Source of the DNA: Bacillota bacterium
Lineage (GTDB): Bacteria; Bacillota; Clostridia; Christensenellales; Aristaeellaceae
Length of the DNA: 20,562 bases
Assembly (NCBI GenBank): GCA_023411175.1
Contig: JAEYPB010000045.1
Location: forward strand, 1-20,562
Direction: 5' to 3'
Part shown: piece after piece, positions 7,203-14,850 of the stretch
Layout: the number at the start of each line of letters is the position of its first letter
Numbering within the stretch: position 1 is the first letter of the stretch
Translations under genes and position numbers: made by a program
Notes under the pieces: model-generated
The model's database searches: none
What the model saw: only the letters and a program-made list of their open reading frames with translations
Told to the model about the DNA's origin: nothing

Positions 7203-8213
7203 ATGAACGCCAGAGAACGGTGCCTAGCCGTGCTAAACGGCCAAACCCCCGACCGCGTCCCCTTCTTTCCGCTTTTGATGTTCTTCGCGGCAAACCGGGC
7301 GGGGCTGAAATACCGCGCCTACGCCTCCGACGCCGCCGCGCTTTCGGAAGCGCAGATGATGATGTTTGAGCGCTACCGCACAGACGCGGTGACGGTGTGC
7401 TCCGACGCCTTCCGCGTGAGCGCGGACCTGGGCGGCGAGATCCGCTTCCCGGAGGATCAGACGCCCCACCTTGCGCGCCCGCTGGTCAAGACCATCGGCG
7501 ACTTCCGCCAACTCCGGCGGCCCGACCCGATGAAGCCCGGCTCCCGCATGCGCAACCGGGTGGACGCAGTCGCGCGGCTCGCCCGCGCTCTGGACGGCGA
7601 GGCGCTGGTCTCCGGCTGGGTCGAGATGCCCTTCGCGGAGGTCTGCGACTGGTTCGGCGTCGAGAACGTGATGATGATGCTCTACGACGAACCGGAGTTC
7701 GTCCACGAGGCGCTCTCCTTCGCGGCGGAGCTGGAGATCGACTTTGCGAAGGCGCAGATCGATGCCGGTGCCGACCTGATCGGCTGCGGCGACGCGGCGG
7801 CCTCGCTGATCTCCCGCAGTTTCTTTCAAGCGTTCGCGCTGCCCTACGAAAGGCGGGTGGCCGAAGCCATCCGCGCCGCGGGCGCCCACGCGAAGCTGCA
7901 CATCTGCGGCAACACCACCCAGAGCCTTTCCCTTCTGGCCGAGAGCGGCGCGAGCCTTGTGAACATCGATGCGTTGGTGGACTTCGGCCTCGCCTGCGAG
8001 GTGTTCGGCCCGGCGGGCGTGGCCTTCAAGGGCAACACCGACCCGGTGCGCGACCTGATGAACGCCGCGCCGGAGGCCGCCGCCGCCACCGGCCGGCGGC
8101 TGATCGACCGGGCGAAGGGGCTTCCTTTCATGCTCAGCGCCGGCTGCGAGATCCCCGCCGCCACGCCGGACGAAACCTACTTCGCCTTCGCGGACAGCAT
8201 TCGGGGCGCGTAA
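7203..8213 (+). CDS. Uroporphyrinogen decarboxylase superfamily protein, MtaA/CmuA-like zinc methyltransferase type
   Basis: A 336-residue cytoplasmic protein with the URO-D fold signature at its start (RERCLAVLNGQTPDRVP). It carries the zinc-site pattern of the methylcobamide methyltransferase branch rather than of true heme-pathway decarboxylases: H233-x-C235 in HICGNTT, and C315 in LSAGCEIP about 80 residues later. Members of that branch move methyl groups between a corrinoid protein and a thiol or other acceptor. The ATG at 7203 is chosen because GGGAGGAG precedes it; the frame stays open to 7152 but has no ribosome site there and would run through the predicted promoter. No corrinoid-binding protein, MtaB/MtgB-type partner or heme gene is visible in the window, so the substrate is unknown. 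It ends 13 bases from the convergent membrane-protein gene. Confidence 0.85.
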   Translation: MNARERCLAVLNGQTPDRVPFFPLLMFFAANRAGLKYRAYASDAAALSEAQMMMFERYRTDAVTVCSDAFRVSADLGGEIRFPEDQTPHLARPLVKTIGDFRQLRRPDPMKPGSRMRNRVDAVARLARALDGEALVSGWVEMPFAEVCDWFGVENVMMMLYDEPEFVHEALSFAAELEIDFAKAQIDAGADLIGCGDAAASLISRSFFQAFALPYERRVAEAIRAAGAHAKLHICGNTTQSLSLLAESGASLVNIDALVDFGLACEVFGPAGVAFKGNTDPVRDLMNAAPEAAAATGRRLIDRAKGLPFMLSAGCEIPAATPDETYFAFADSIRGA

Positions 8214-8226
8214 TGGGCATAGCCTA

Positions 8227-8940
8227 TTAGGCCCAATTGGATACTATTCGAAACGCGTAAAACAACAATTGGATTGGCAGCGAGAAGACTATCCCGACAA
8301 AGTAGGAAAACCGCAGGTGCTGCCGTTCTTCTTCATTCAACGAATACTGATAATCATGCGAAAAGAAACCTTTCACCCGATGCATCGCGTCGGGTGAAAG
8401 GAACCCCAACAGCAGAAAAAGGAGAGCCGGGCCCTCCGCATACGGGGGGTGCGAATAGCCCAGCGGCTCCAAGAAACCGTCTTCCATTTTTGAAAGTGCG
8501 TATAGAAAATATGATTCGTGCGACTCCTCGTCATGCGATTTGGTATTTGGTATCTTTCCCCAGAACGGAAACTGCCGGGGCTCGATGCTTTCGCCATCTT
8601 CATTGACCAAATGGTTGCGCACAATGCGGCCATACCATTCATACCCCGGCCATTTCACCCGATACCCATACTCCGGCTCCAACTCCACGATCACCGGGGA
8701 ACCAATGTTTTGAAAGCGATCTGCCGATGCCACATACCGGGTATCACTCATTTTTCGGAAGAACAAATCGCCCATCCAAATGCCTTTCTGGTTGAAAAAG
8801 GCCCATTGCACCAAGATAATTCCAGAAAAGAGTATGACCGCAATGGTGGCGGCAACCATTCTCTCGCGCAGCGAGAACCCCATTACCCGGATACGAAGTC
8901 TGGACCATGCTGAGAGCGCATTGCCCCTTACAAGCTTCAT
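8227..8940 (-). CDS. Membrane protein of unknown function
   Basis: I do not recognise this 237-residue protein. It starts at ATG 8940 with GGAGG six bases upstream. It has a basic N-terminus, a clear membrane helix at about 28-48 (VAATIAVILFSGIILVQ), an aromatic, acidic soluble stretch at about 50-165, a short hydrophobic segment near 169-182 (PALLFLLLGFLSP) and a C-terminal helix at about 212-232. No signal cleavage site or catalytic motif is obvious. It follows the Gfo/Idh dehydrogenase by 44 bases on the same strand and may be cotranscribed with it. Its base composition is visibly more AT-rich than its neighbours, and rare codons such as ATA appear, which suggests acquisition by transfer. 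It converges on the methyltransferase-like gene. Confidence 0.8.
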   Translation of the reverse strand: MKLVRGNALSAWSRLRIRVMGFSLRERMVAATIAVILFSGIILVQWAFFNQKGIWMGDLFFRKMSDTRYVASADRFQNIGSPVIVELEPEYGYRVKWPGYEWYGRIVRNHLVNEDGESIEPRQFPFWGKIPNTKSHDEESHESYFLYALSKMEDGFLEPLGYSHPPYAEGPALLFLLLGFLSPDAMHRVKGFFSHDYQYSLNEEERQHLRFSYFVGIVFSLPIQLLFYAFRIVSNWA

Positions 8941-8984
8941 ATCACACCTCCATGACCAGGATGCGCAGGCGGATCATTGAAAGC

Positions 8985-10244
8985 TCAAGCTTCCGGCGCG
9001 AAGCGGGAAATCTCCACCACCTGCCCGGTCAGGCGGCTTTCCTCCGCCGCCAGCGCCATCAGGTGGCTCATGACCGATTCGTCCGCCGCCGAGGGAAGCG
9101 CTTCGCCCCGCCGGACGCAATCGACCACCGAGCGCATCATCGCCTCGTCGCTGCCGCCGTGGCCGTCCGAAGGGGTTTCCAGCCGAATGGCGCGGGTCTG
9201 CCCGGTCAGAAAATCGGTCACGTCGATGGTGCCCGCCTCCATGTCGGCCAGAATCTGCCCGCCGGTGCCCATCAGTTCGATGGTTCGGCCGCCGGGGGCG
9301 TTGAAGGCGCACATCACAAAGGAAGCGGTGGAGGCGTCCGAAAATTCCAGGTTCACGGTCTGGTGATCCACCACGTCGTTGTCGCAGTGGAACACGCAGC
9401 GGCCGTAGTCACCCGCGTCCAGCGCCGCGATCACCGCCTCGTCCGGCGCGTCGGCATCGCCCGCCACCACCTGCCGAAGCCAGCGGGTGTAGGGCTTCGA
9501 GCGGTCGAGGTAGATTTTCTGGGCATCCCAGGGGCAGCCCGGCGCGGCGGCACAGTTAAGGCACCTTAAGGCGCTGCCCGCCGGAGCGTTCTCCGCCCGG
9601 AAGTAGGTAAGGCTCCCGAAGGACGAGACCCGCGCGCAGGGACTTCCATGCATCCATTGGAGGATGTCCATGTCGTGGCAGGACTTTTGCAGGATCATCG
9701 GGCTGGTGCGCGCGGCGCTGCGCCAGTTGCCCCGGGTAAAGGAGTGGGCAAAGTGCCAGTAGCCCACGTGCTCGGTGAGGGTGGTGTGGATCAGCCGCCC
9801 GATGGCGCCCTCCTCCACCAGCCCTCTGACCGCCCGGAAGAAGGGCGAATAGCGCAGCACGTGGCAGATGGTCAGGCTGCGCCCGCATTTCCGGGCGATG
9901 GCGGCCATCGACGCGCACTCGGCGGGGTCCGAGGACATGGGTTTTTCGCAGAGCACGTGGTAGCCCTTCTCGAGCGCGAGGCAGGCGGGCCGGGCGTGCT
10001 GGTTGTCCTGGGTGCATACGAGGGCGAGGTCGGCCATGCGGGGCTTTTTAAGGAGCGCCTCGTAGCCGTCAAAGGCGTTTTCCGGCGGGATCGCGTGCAG
10101 CGCGCGGAAGGCCTCTCGGCGGGCCGGGTCCGGCTCCGCAACGGCGACAAAACGAAGTTCTTCCGGGTTTTGAAGCGCGTAGGGGGCGTAGGCGTGCATG
10201 CCGCGCTGCCCCGCGCCGATCAGGATGGCAGTCACCTGTTCCAT
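8985..10244 (-). CDS. Gfo/Idh/MocA family NAD(P)-dependent dehydrogenase
   Basis: A 419-residue cytoplasmic oxidoreductase likely acting on a sugar, inositol or related polyol. The N-terminal Rossmann domain has GAGQRG (10-15) for dinucleotide binding and the family motif CEKP at 99-102, whose lysine is catalytic. The C-terminal alpha/beta domain has KSCHDMDILQW at 187-197, matching the usual active-site Asp/His segment. A Cys cluster (C228-x2-C231-x5-C237 in CLNCAAAPGC) occurs in a subset of this family. The second ATG (10244) is eight bases after GGAGG; the ATG at 10250 is only two bases after it. The frame is open further upstream but crosses the predicted promoter. It is followed after 44 bases by the unknown membrane protein. 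The exact substrate cannot be assigned. Confidence 0.93.
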   Translation of the reverse strand: MEQVTAILIGAGQRGMHAYAPYALQNPEELRFVAVAEPDPARREAFRALHAIPPENAFDGYEALLKKPRMADLALVCTQDNQHARPACLALEKGYHVLCEKPMSSDPAECASMAAIARKCGRSLTICHVLRYSPFFRAVRGLVEEGAIGRLIHTTLTEHVGYWHFAHSFTRGNWRSAARTSPMILQKSCHDMDILQWMHGSPCARVSSFGSLTYFRAENAPAGSALRCLNCAAAPGCPWDAQKIYLDRSKPYTRWLRQVVAGDADAPDEAVIAALDAGDYGRCVFHCDNDVVDHQTVNLEFSDASTASFVMCAFNAPGGRTIELMGTGGQILADMEAGTIDVTDFLTGQTRAIRLETPSDGHGGSDEAMMRSVVDCVRRGEALPSAADESVMSHLMALAAEESRLTGQVVEISRFAPEA

Positions 10245-10289
10245 GGTCATTTCCTCCCGTCGCCCGGCGTCCCTCCGGACATATGCCCC

Positions 10290-10318
10290 ATTATACCATG
10301 CGAAGCGCGGCGGCAAAA
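10290..10318 (-). promoter_or_regulatory. Extended -10 promoter of the Gfo/Idh gene
   Basis: On the minus strand a perfect TATAAT (10290-10295) is preceded by TGG, an extended -10. The -35 region at 17 bases (TTTTGC, 10313-10318) is weak. The leader would be about 40 bases. Confidence 0.6.
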
Positions 10319-10476
10319 CCGCAAAATTCGCCGCGCATATCAAACCTGTAAGTCGGGTTTTTCAAAAGCCGCCCACAACTTGATCGAGCGGCTCCATCGT
10401 GGTATTTCTTCTTCATGCATAGAAACCGTCGTTTTGCCAAATATAAATAAAAACCAGCATGCAAAGGAGCATCCAA

Positions 10477-10599
10477 GTGAAAAAAACGCCAACAGAGAAG
10501 CTACTTCCAGCTACGCCGGGAAACGCCAAGCATAAGTCGCGCCAAGTAAAAAAGAAAACTGGAGATACCTCTAGCAATAACGCTCAAGGTCAAGGATAA
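10477..10599 (+). CDS. Small basic protein, 40 residues, unknown function
   Basis: GTG 10477 is preceded at seven bases by AAAGGAG, a near-ideal ribosome site, and the frame runs to TAA 10597-10599. The product begins MKKTPTEKLLPATPGNAKHK and is rich in Lys, Thr, Asn and Gln, with a Gln-Gly repeat at the end, no Cys, Trp or long hydrophobic stretch, so it should be soluble and strongly basic. An in-frame ATG at 10459 lacks a ribosome site. A hairpin with a T-run follows at 10645-10680, and the stretch is more AT-rich than its surroundings. In size and composition it resembles minor small acid-soluble spore proteins or other nucleic-acid-associated peptides, but I see no diagnostic motif. It is supported by its signals only, not by homology. 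Confidence 0.5.
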   Translation: MKKTPTEKLLPATPGNAKHKSRQVKKKTGDTSSNNAQGQG

Positions 10600-10644
10600 A
10601 GCGCGAGTCCCCTGATCATAAAAACGGTAGATCCTTTGTACAGA

Positions 10645-10680
10645 GCGCCGAGCATCCGAAAGGATGCCCGGCGCGGTTTT
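10645..10680. terminator. Bidirectional terminator hairpin between the small basic gene and PFOR
   Basis: GCGCCG-a-GCATCC (10645-10657) pairs with GGATGC-c-CGGCGC (10662-10674) around a GAAA loop. On the plus strand it is followed by GGTTTTC and can end the small basic gene. On the minus strand it lies about 30 bases past the PFOR stop; there the single A/C mismatch becomes a U-G wobble, so the stem is fully paired in PFOR RNA and is preceded by an A-run. Confidence 0.65.
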
Positions 10681-10701
10681 CTGGGGGTGTTCCGGCCGAA
10701 A

Positions 10702-13700
10702 TTACTCGGCGGCCAGCTTCTTGTAGTTTTCGAGGCGCTCGGCGGCGTCCTGCTCGGCTGCCGCGAAGAGCTTCTCGGCTGCTTCGGGGAACTGGCGCAT
10801 CAGCGTCGCGTAGCGGTTCTCGCTCTTGATGAAGTCCTGATAGCTGGCGGTGGGCGCCTTGGAGTCGATGGACAGCTTCGGCGAGGCCTCCGGGTTGAAG
10901 CGGTACATCGGCCAGTAGCCCGCGGCGACCGCCTTCTTGATCTCGGCCTGGGCGTTGTTCATCTTGATGCCGTGGTTGATGCAGGGCGAGTAGGCGATGA
11001 TGAGGGACGGGCCCTTGTACGCCTCGGCCTCGTGCATGGCCTTGATGAGCTGGTTCATGTCCGCGCCCATGGCGACCTGCGCCACGTACACGTAGCCGTA
11101 GCTCATGGCCATCATGCCCAGATCCTTCTTACGGGTGCGCTTGCCGGCGGCGGCAAACTTGGCCACCGCGCCGGTGGGCGACGCCTTGGAGGCCTGGCCG
11201 CCGGTGTTGGAGTACACCTCGGTGTCGAGCACCAGGATGTTGACGTCCATATTGGAGGCGATCACGTGGTCGAGTCCGCCGTAGCCGATGTCGTAGGCCC
11301 AGCCGTCGCCGCCGATGATCCAGACGGACTTCTTGACCAGCTGGTCGGCGTCCTCGAGAACTTCACGCGCCAGCGCGCACGCCTCGCAGGTGCAAACCTT
11401 GCCATTGGCGAGCCAGTCCTTCTCCCACTCGGTGCCGGTGAGGTCGACATCCACGCCATCCTTGCACGCGGCGATGAGCCGCTCGGCCGCAAGCTTCGAG
11501 CCTTCGCCGTCGTCCATCTTTTCGAGCCAGTCGGCGCCCGCGGCCTTGATGGCCTCGTCGGCGTACTCGACGGCGATGAGCTTCCTGACCGTCTCCGCCA
11601 TGCGCTCGCGGCGCTGCACGGAAGCCAGGTTCATGCCGAAGCCGAACTCGGCGTTGTCCTCAAACAGGCTGTTCGCCCAAGCCGGGCCGCGGCCCTGGTC
11701 GTTCACGGTGTAGGGGCAGGTGGGCGCGGAGCCGCCGTAGATCGACGAGCAGCCGGTGGCGTTGGCCACGACCATGCGGTCGCCGAACAGCTGGGTGACC
11801 AGCTTGACGTAGGGCGTCTCGCCGCAGCCCGCGCAGGCGCCGGAGAACTCAAACAGCGGCTTCTTGAACTGCGAGCCCTTGATGGAGCGGGTGTTGAGCG
11901 CGCCCTTGAACTCGGGCTGCTTGATGGCGAATTCCCAGTTGGTCTCTTCGACCTTCTGGCTGGCCAGCGGCTTCATGATGAGCGCCTTTTCCTTCGCGGG
12001 GCAGATGTTGGCGCAGTTTTCGCAGCCGGTGCAGTCCATCGGGGAGACCTGGATGCGGTACTGGTAGCCCTCGAACTCCTTGCCGATGGGCTTCTTGGTC
12101 TTGAAGGTTTCGGGGGCGTCCTTCATGTTCTCGTCGGGCACCAGGAACGGGCGGATGACCGCGTGCGGGCAGACCAGCGAGCACTGGCCGCACTGGATGC
12201 ACTTGTCGATCTGCCACTCCGGCACGTTGACCGCGATGCCGCGCTTTTCGAACTTGGTGGTGCCGGTGGGCACGACGCCGTCGGGCGAGAAGGCGGAGAC
12301 GGGCAGCTTGTCGCCCTCCTGGCTGAGGATGGGCAGGATGACGCTGTCAAAATACTCGTTGGCCTCGACCTTGACCGGGGTCGCGCCGGTGGTGGCGGTG
12401 GCCCACGACGCGGGCACCGGGATCTCCTTGAGGCCGGTGATGGCGATGTCGATGGCGTCCTGGTTCTTCTTGACGACGGCTTCGCCCTTCTTGCCGTAGC
12501 TCTTCTTGACGTACTGCTTCATGTAGTTGTCGGCATCCTCGTAGGGGATGACGCCGGCGAGCTTGAAGAACGCCGCCTGCATGATGGTGTTGATGCGGCC
12601 GCCCATGCCAACCTGCTCGGCCAGCGCGATGGCGTCCACGTTGTAGAACTTCGCCTTCTTCTGGGCCAGCGCGCGCTTCATGGCGGCGGGCAGCATCTCG
12701 TCCATCTCTTCCGCGGACCAGGGGCTGTTCAGCAGGAACACGCCGCCTTCCTTGAGGGCGGAGGTCATGTCGTAGGCGGTGACGTAGGCGGGCTTGTGGC
12801 AGGCCACGAAGTCCGCGGAGTCGATCAGGTAGGTGGACTTGATCGGCTTCTTGCCAAAGCGCAGGTGGCTGACCGTGATGCCGCCCGACTTCTTGGAGTC
12901 GTAGGCGAAATAGGCCTGCGCGTAGAGGTCGGTGTGGTCGCCGATGATCTTGATGGAGTTCTTGTTCGCGCCCACGGTGCCGTCAGAGCCGAAGCCGTAG
13001 AACAGGCAGCTCTTCGCGCCTTCCGCGCTGGCGTCGATCTTTTCACCCATCTGGAGGCTGGTGTTCGAAACGTCATCCACGATGCCCACGGTGAAGTGGT
13101 TCTTCGGCGCGTCGGCCGCGAGGTTTTCGAACACGGCCTTGACCATCGTGGGGTTGAACTCCTTGGAGCCGAGGCCGTAGCGGCCGCCGACGACGAGAAG
13201 GTCATTGCGGCCTTCCTCGCGCAGCGCGGAGCAAACGTCCAGGTACAGCGGCTCGCCCAGCGCGCCGGACTCCTTGGTGCGGTCGAGCACGGCGATCTTC
13301 TTGGCGGAGGCGGGGATCGCGGCCATGAAGTGCTTCATGGAGAAGGGGCGGTAGAGGTGCACCTTGATGAGGCCCACCTTTTCGCCGCGCTTGTTCAGGA
13401 AATCGACGGTCTCCTCAATGGCTTCGCAGCCGGAGCCCATCGCAATGATGACGCGGTCCGCGTCCGGCGCGCCGTAGTAGTCAAACAGCCTGTAGGCGCG
13501 GCCGGTCAGCTTGCCGACAGCTTCCATGACTTCCTCAACGATGGCCGGGGTGGCCTCGTAGAACTTGTTGGCGGCTTCGCGGCCCTGGAAGTAGATGTCC
13601 GGGTTCTGCGCGGTGCCGGACTGGTGCGGATGGGCGGGGTTCATGGCGCGGTCGCGGAACGCGCGCACGGCCTCCCAGTCCACCAGCGACTTCATCTCTT

Positions 13701-14262
13701 CGTAGTCGACGCCGTCGACCTTCTGCACTTCGTGGCTGGTGCGGAAGCCGTCGAAGAAGTGGAGGAAGGGTACGCGGGTCTTGAGCGTGGCCAAGTGGGA
13801 CACCAGCGCCATGTCCATCGCTTCCTGCACCGAGTTCGAGGCCAGCATGGCAAAGCCGGTCTGCCGGCAGGCCATGACGTCGGAATGGTCGCCGAAGATC
13901 GACAGCGCGTGGTAGGCCAGCGCGCGGGCCGATACGTGGAACACGCAGGGCAGCAGCTCGCCGGAGATCTTGTACATGTTGGGGATCATCAAGAGGAGGC
14001 CCTGCGACGCGGTGAAGGTGGAGGTCAGCGCGCCGCCCACCAGGGAACCGTGCACCGCGCCCGCCGCGCCCGCTTCAGACTGCATTTCGGCGATGCGGAT
14101 GGTCTGGCCGAAGAGGTTCTTCCGGCCAACCGCCGCCCATTCGTCGGCGACCTCGGCCATCGGCGAGGAAGGCGTGATGGGGTAGATCGCCGCTACGTCG
14201 CTAAACGCATATGCGACGTGGCTGACAGCGGTATTGCCGTCAATGGTCATCTTGGTACTCAA
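10702..14262 (-). CDS. nifJ: Pyruvate:ferredoxin (flavodoxin) oxidoreductase, single-chain
   Basis: This cytoplasmic enzyme oxidises pyruvate with CoA to acetyl-CoA and CO2 and passes electrons to ferredoxin, the central step of pyruvate use in strict anaerobes. It has 1186 residues, normal for the fused form. The N-terminal domain has YPITPSSPMAE, followed by the gamma domain (AYDMTSALKEGG). Two [4Fe-4S] motifs follow, CIQCGQCSLVCP near residue 688 and CTGCENCANICP near 743. The C-terminal thiamine diphosphate domain has CAGCGETPY near 811 and the Mg/TPP segment GGDGWAYDIGYGGLDH near 990. The start is taken as TTG 14262, since GGGGG lies eight bases upstream; the next ATG (14250) is 20 bases from it and would remove the usual MSxKM-type N-terminus. 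Transcribed alone from a strong promoter. The identification is secure. Confidence 0.98.
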   Translation of the reverse strand: MSTKMTIDGNTAVSHVAYAFSDVAAIYPITPSSPMAEVADEWAAVGRKNLFGQTIRIAEMQSEAGAAGAVHGSLVGGALTSTFTASQGLLLMIPNMYKISGELLPCVFHVSARALAYHALSIFGDHSDVMACRQTGFAMLASNSVQEAMDMALVSHLATLKTRVPFLHFFDGFRTSHEVQKVDGVDYEEMKSLVDWEAVRAFRDRAMNPAHPHQSGTAQNPDIYFQGREAANKFYEATPAIVEEVMEAVGKLTGRAYRLFDYYGAPDADRVIIAMGSGCEAIEETVDFLNKRGEKVGLIKVHLYRPFSMKHFMAAIPASAKKIAVLDRTKESGALGEPLYLDVCSALREEGRNDLLVVGGRYGLGSKEFNPTMVKAVFENLAADAPKNHFTVGIVDDVSNTSLQMGEKIDASAEGAKSCLFYGFGSDGTVGANKNSIKIIGDHTDLYAQAYFAYDSKKSGGITVSHLRFGKKPIKSTYLIDSADFVACHKPAYVTAYDMTSALKEGGVFLLNSPWSAEEMDEMLPAAMKRALAQKKAKFYNVDAIALAEQVGMGGRINTIMQAAFFKLAGVIPYEDADNYMKQYVKKSYGKKGEAVVKKNQDAIDIAITGLKEIPVPASWATATTGATPVKVEANEYFDSVILPILSQEGDKLPVSAFSPDGVVPTGTTKFEKRGIAVNVPEWQIDKCIQCGQCSLVCPHAVIRPFLVPDENMKDAPETFKTKKPIGKEFEGYQYRIQVSPMDCTGCENCANICPAKEKALIMKPLASQKVEETNWEFAIKQPEFKGALNTRSIKGSQFKKPLFEFSGACAGCGETPYVKLVTQLFGDRMVVANATGCSSIYGGSAPTCPYTVNDQGRGPAWANSLFEDNAEFGFGMNLASVQRRERMAETVRKLIAVEYADEAIKAAGADWLEKMDDGEGSKLAAERLIAACKDGVDVDLTGTEWEKDWLANGKVCTCEACALAREVLEDADQLVKKSVWIIGGDGWAYDIGYGGLDHVIASNMDVNILVLDTEVYSNTGGQASKASPTGAVAKFAAAGKRTRKKDLGMMAMSYGYVYVAQVAMGADMNQLIKAMHEAEAYKGPSLIIAYSPCINHGIKMNNAQAEIKKAVAAGYWPMYRFNPEASPKLSIDSKAPTASYQDFIKSENRYATLMRQFPEAAEKLFAAAEQDAAERLENYKKLAAE

Positions 14263-14279
14263 GTGGTATGCCCCCTTTG

Positions 14280-14343
14280 TCCTATAGGAGAAAATTTGGA
14301 AAACAGCACAAAGCTGTCTGCCCTCAACAGTCCTATTATAGGA
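14280..14343 (-). promoter_or_regulatory. Paired palindromes over the PFOR promoter and leader (candidate operator)
   Basis: TCCTATTATAGGA (14331-14343) is a palindrome with one central base that contains the whole -10 box. A second palindrome with the same ends, TCCTATAGGA, lies at 14280-14289 in the leader. Their centres are 52.5 bases apart, five helical turns. Such a pair could hold a dimeric repressor by looping, but no regulator is identified. Part of the first match follows trivially from the -10 sequence. Confidence 0.35.
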
Positions 14344-14363
14344 AAAAACCGGTGTGAAGTCAA
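14335..14363 (-). promoter_or_regulatory. Strong sigma-A promoter of the PFOR gene
   Basis: On the minus strand TTGACT (14358-14363) is followed after exactly 17 bases by a perfect TATAAT (14335-14340). Transcription would start near 14328, giving a leader of about 65 bases that contains a short ACAGC/GCTGT hairpin. It is the closest match to consensus in the window. Confidence 0.85.
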
Positions 14364-14580
14364 GGTATGGCGTGGGGCCTCGCGAATTGTGCAGGTTAAA
14401 ATTCCATTCTTCAACGTGAAAAGACGGTTATCGCGCCAAACGCGCCGCCGGACGCGATTTCCGCGCGATCCCAGGCACCAAGCCCTTTCCGCCGCGCCCA
14501 AAAACCGCCAGCTTCCGGCAAACCCCGCACCCTTCCTGCCTCTCGCATCGACCTTTCGCGGTCATTTCCCCGCCGCCAAC

Positions 14581-14612
14581 TTCACTCATTCCCTGCGACA
14601 CGCGCGTAAATC
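14581..14612 (+). repeat. Decayed copy of hairpin A of the multi-hairpin repeat
   Basis: The stretch beginning TTCACTCATTCCCTGCGACA closely matches the start of copy II at 14624 (TTCACTCGTTCCCGGCGACA), but the right arm is lost (CGCGTAAAT instead of CGCCGGGAA), so it no longer folds. It looks like an old tandem duplicate or an earlier insertion. Confidence 0.5.
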
Positions 14613-14630
14613 CCGTCGTTCCATTTCACT

Positions 14631-14775
14631 CGTTCCCGGCGACATGCGCGCCGGGAACGGTTTCTGGAGCCAGTGCGAACACTGGTGGAAGAAACAATTC
14701 CTCAAGCCAGCGAGCCGCCCGAAGCCTGGAGGGTTTCAGGCGAGCGCAGGAACCCCACGCGCTGAAAGACGCGTG
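14631..14775 (+). repeat. Multi-hairpin intergenic repeat, copy II
   Basis: Same order of hairpins as the copies at 1050 and 18523. A: CGTTCCCGGCG 14631-14641 with CGCCGGGAACG 14649-14659. B: GTTTCT 14660-14665 and CCAGTG 14670-14675 with CACTGG 14680-14685 and AGAAAC 14690-14695. C: around GAAGCC...GGGTTTCAGGCG (14721-14742), with one mismatch. D: CACGCG 14756-14761 with CGCGTG 14770-14775. It lies between the 3' end of dnaE and the PFOR promoter. Hairpin A is identical, including its loop, to that at 18523. Strand is arbitrary. Confidence 0.75.
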
Positions 14776-14850
14776 AGCGGATTTTGGCGCAATAGGCGAG
14801 CGCAGGAACCCCACGCGCTGAAAGACGCGTGAGCGAATTTCAGCGCAATC
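14739..14850. repeat. 56-base tandem duplication downstream of dnaE
   Basis: Two head-to-tail units, 14739-14794 and 14795-14850. Their first 41 bases are identical; the last 15 differ at four positions. Each unit contains the CACGCG/CGCGTG hairpin D. The first unit overlaps the end of repeat copy II, so part of that element has been duplicated toward dnaE. Confidence 0.85.

Noticed and set aside
10415..10450. 11-codon frame just before the small basic gene, a possible leader peptide
   Set aside because: No ribosome-binding site and no attenuator structure follows it.
10291..10476. 61-codon minus-strand frame upstream of the Gfo/Idh gene
   Set aside because: It overlaps the predicted Gfo/Idh promoter, has no ribosome site and no protein-like features.
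10636..14832. A 1398-codon open frame on the plus strand opposite PFOR
   Set aside because: It is antisense to a certain PFOR gene, has a composition typical of a GC-rich shadow frame (rich in Val, His, Gly, Asp, Arg), no recognisable domain, and runs through the PFOR promoter and repeats.
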